This document shows positions 61,607 to 64,000 of a DNA stretch of 64,000 nucleotides, piece by piece. This DNA is from Paludibacterium paludis (GTDB lineage Bacteria > Pseudomonadota > Gammaproteobacteria > Burkholderiales > Chromobacteriaceae), in the NCBI RefSeq assembly GCF_018802605.1, contig NZ_CP069161.1:2604001-2668000 (forward strand), written 5' to 3'. Under the pieces are notes generated by a model. It did no database searches. It was not told where the DNA came from and worked only from the letters and a program-made list of their open reading frames with translations. Both the position numbers and the translations under genes were made by a program. Within the stretch, counting starts at the first letter, position 1. Every line of letters starts with the position of its first letter.

Positions 61607-64000
61607 TCAGAAAATGTGGCGTTCGAGAAGCTTGTCGTCGTGATGAGTCATGGTCATGTCGAAGTCATCAACCATGATCACATCGCGCTTGAGCTTGCGC
61701 GCGCGGGTGACAGCATCGAACTCGGTCTGACTGATCACGCCGGCGGCCAGCGCTTCGTCCAGGCGCTCGCGATGGGTCAGCGCCTTGAGCTTGCCGTCGC
61801 GCGTCAGTTTGCGCAACTTCTGCTCGATAGGCTCGGTCTCCAGCGTTGCCTGCAGGGCATGCGGCAATACGCCGACCGGATCGCTCTCGCTTTGCGGCAG
61901 ATACATGCCGCGGGTCAGGCGGTCGCGCGACGCGCCCGGCGCCATCATCAGACGCGCCACTTGCGTGCCCAGATGGTCGGACGGCGCCTGCAGGGTGAGG
62001 CCCCACGGGAAAATCACGCGGCGCAGCGCCCAGGCCAGCGGCCGGTTCGGCAGGTTGGCGAGGAATCCATGCATGGCCTGCTGCGCGTCGTACAACGCCG
62101 ACTCGACAGCCCATCGCACCAGGGCGAGATCCTCCTCGGGCGCGCCATCGCGTTCGAAGCGCTTGAGCGAAGCGGTGGCGATATACAGGCCGGACAGCAT
62201 GTCACCCAGGCGGGCGGACAGTTTCTCGCGGAACTTCAGCGAGCCGCCAAGACTGAACATCGCCATGTCGGACAGCAGCGCGAAGGCGCTGGACAGCCGG
62301 GTCACCTGCTTGTAATAACGCGCGGTGGGACCGGATACGGGCGAACCGGTGAAGGCCGCGCCGGTCAGGCCCAGCCAGAACGCGCGCACCTTGTTGCTGA
62401 TCACGAAGTTGATGTGACCGGTGATGGCCGCGTCGAATTCCTTCAGGTCATTATCCATCGCGGCGCGCATTTCGCGCAGCACGAACGGATGGCAGCGGAT
62501 CGCGCCCTGCCCGTAGATGATCATCGAACGGGTCAGGATGTTGGCGCCTTCCACCGTGATGGCGATCGGGATCGCCTGGTAGGCGCGCGCCAGGTAGTTG
62601 CGCGGCCCGAGCACCACGGCCTTGCCGCCATGCACGTCGAGCGCGTCGTTCAAGGTTTTGCGCATGCGTTCGGTGTTGTGGTATTTCAGCACCGCGGACA
62701 GCACCGAAGGCTTCTCGCCGATATCGAGACCGGTCAGCGCCAGGTCCTGCGCAGATTCCATCTGATAGGTGTAACCACCGATGCGCGCCATCGCCTCGTC
62801 GACGCCTTCGAACTTGCCGATCGGCAGACCGAACTGGTCGCGGATGCGGGCGTAAGCGCCGGTGACGAAGGTCGCGAGCTTGCCGGACGCCACGGACATG
62901 GCCGGCAGCGAAATGCAGCGGCCCACCGACAGGCACTCGACCAGCATGCGCCAGCCCTGGCCGCAATAGTCGCGGCCGCCGATGACCCAGTCGATCGGAA
63001 TGAACACATCGCGACCCCAGGTCGGACCGTTCATGAATGCGGCGCCGCCGGGGTAATGGCGACGGCCGATGCTCACGCCGACATGCTCGGTCGGAACCAG
63101 CGCGCAGGTGATGCCGATGTCTTCCTTGTCGCCCAAGAGATGCTCGGGGTCGTAAAGCTTGAAGGCAAGCCCCAGGATGGTGGCGACAGGCGCCAGGGTG
63201 ATCCAGCGCTTTTCCCAGCTGACACGGATGCCGATCACGTTTTCATGATGCTCGCCGGTGCGCGGGTCGGTGTAGGATCCGCGGCACACGTAGCCGTAGT
63301 CGGGAATACTGCCGGCATCGGAGCCCGCGGAAGGACTCGTCAGCGCAAAGCACGGAATTTCCAGGCCCTTGGCCAGACGCGGCAGATAATAGTCCTTTTG
63401 GGCATCGGTGCCGTAATGCTGCAACAACTCGCCCGGTCCGAGGGAGTTGGGCACCATGACCGACACGGCGGCGGTACCACCGCGGGTGGCGATCTTGGTC
63501 ACCACCTTGGCGTGCGCGTAATTGGAGAACTCCAGACCGCCATACTGCTTCTTGACGATCATCCCCAGGAAGCCCTTGTCCTTGATGAACTGCCAGGCCT
63601 CTTCGGACAAGTCCTTGGTCTCGTGGGTGATCTTCCAGTCGTCGATCATCGCGCACAGTTCTTCGGTCGGACCATCGAGGAAAGCCTGCTCTTCGGCCGT
63701 CAGCTTCGGATCGGGGAAAGACAGCAGCCGCTTGAAATCGGGCTTGCCCGAGAACAGATCGCGATCCCACCAGACCGTGCCGGCGTTGATCGCTTCCTGC
63801 TCGGTCTGCGACATGGCGGGGGTGATTTTCCGGAAAACCCCGAACACCGGCCCGGTGAAGACCAGACGGCGCAGGAACGTCAGGTTGAGCACGGCGGCGA
63901 TGACGGCGAAGACCGCCCACACCGCGATGGATGGCGTCGCGCCGCACAGGTATGGCAGGCCGGCCAGCCAGGCGGCGATGCCGACCGTCCAGGCCAGTAC
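61607..64000 (-). CDS. fadE: Acyl-CoA dehydrogenase FadE, 5' end beyond the window
   Basis: The minus-strand frame is open to the window edge at 64000; about 797 residues are seen and the start is outside (E. coli FadE 814). The visible N-terminus is hydrophobic, with two membrane segments ('VGIAAWLAGLPYLCG', 'VWAVFAVIAAVLNLTFL'). The dehydrogenase core includes 'FALTSPSAGSDAG', 'GSGDEH'-like middle regions and the catalytic-region 'YGQGAIRCHPFVLREM'. It performs the first oxidation step in beta-oxidation. A GTG at 63922 is internal. Confidence 0.93.
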   Translation of the reverse strand, partial: VLAWTVGIAAWLAGLPYLCGATPSIAVWAVFAVIAAVLNLTFLRRLVFTGPVFGVFRKITPAMSQTEQEAINAGTVWWDRDLFSGKPDFKRLLSFPDPKLTAEEQAFLDGPTEELCAMIDDWKITHETKDLSEEAWQFIKDKGFLGMIVKKQYGGLEFSNYAHAKVVTKIATRGGTAAVSVMVPNSLGPGELLQHYGTDAQKDYYLPRLAKGLEIPCFALTSPSAGSDAGSIPDYGYVCRGSYTDPRTGEHHENVIGIRVSWEKRWITLAPVATILGLAFKLYDPEHLLGDKEDIGITCALVPTEHVGVSIGRRHYPGGAAFMNGPTWGRDVFIPIDWVIGGRDYCGQGWRMLVECLSVGRCISLPAMSVASGKLATFVTGAYARIRDQFGLPIGKFEGVDEAMARIGGYTYQMESAQDLALTGLDIGEKPSVLSAVLKYHNTERMRKTLNDALDVHGGKAVVLGPRNYLARAYQAIPIAITVEGANILTRSMIIYGQGAIRCHPFVLREMRAAMDNDLKEFDAAITGHINFVISNKVRAFWLGLTGAAFTGSPVSGPTARYYKQVTRLSSAFALLSDMAMFSLGGSLKFREKLSARLGDMLSGLYIATASLKRFERDGAPEEDLALVRWAVESALYDAQQAMHGFLANLPNRPLAWALRRVIFPWGLTLQAPSDHLGTQVARLMMAPGASRDRLTRGMYLPQSESDPVGVLPHALQATLETEPIEQKLRKLTRDGKLKALTHRERLDEALAAGVISQTEFDAVTRARKLKRDVIMVDDFDMTMTHHDDKLLERHIF

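Overview
The window is about 60% GC and carries a gene set typical of a free-living, aerobic, Gram-negative betaproteobacterium. Chitoporin plus chitobiase, PagL, DarP/YjgA, PmbA, an FNR-like box and a small cysteine-rich DUF1289-type protein together suggest the Neisseriales/Chromobacteriaceae (Chromobacterium, Paludibacterium, Gulbenkiania and relatives). This placement is an inference from gene content, not a measured one.

Left part (1-14.7 kb): the end of a large repetitive, pilus-associated-looking protein; a small XRE-type regulator; a secreted alkaline phosphatase; a compact operon of a DUF3299 lipoprotein-like periplasmic protein, a LolD/MacB-type ATPase and an FtsX-type permease with a histidine-rich loop, closing with a DUF1289/CWC cysteine-rich protein (probably metal, perhaps zinc, related); PagL; glutathione peroxidase; YigZ; a remnant of a choice-of-anchor A protein; then a beta-helix protein, an SGNH-fused membrane O-acyltransferase and a phosphoethanolamine transferase, which look like cell-surface modification.

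Middle part (14.9-35 kb): a chitin-use pair (OprD-type chitoporin and GH20 chitobiase) behind an unusual TTTACA repeat array; a spermidine-dehydrogenase-like flavoprotein with a triheme cytochrome c; a carotenoid-desaturase-like oxidoreductase; then a looser accessory stretch (24.9-34.0 kb) with a 1.2 kb gene-free region holding an FNR-like box, small single genes, an orphan ABC exporter, a GNAT acetyltransferase of lower GC and a phospholipase-D-fold protein. tRNA-Ala(CGC) and tRNA-Leu(TAG) follow.

Right part (35-64 kb): YccA/BI-1 protein; a 319-residue protein with the His-Asp-Gln-Cys signature of clan CE (ULP/deubiquitinase-like) cysteine proteases, the most striking single gene here; tilS and accA; five tandem copies of a tRNA-Val/tRNA-Asp pair; dsbB; patatin; pmbA; darP; a YheT hydrolase; trpC; a type Vd patatin autotransporter; a PilZ-like protein and a divergent FolE; a BCCT transporter behind a nested palindrome; a LysR/SDR divergent pair; tag; a DHH phosphoesterase; and a beta-oxidation block on the minus strand (fadE, thioesterase, fadL, a FadN-type fused hydroxyacyl-CoA dehydrogenase/enoyl-CoA hydratase, thiolase), the fadE gene running off the right edge.
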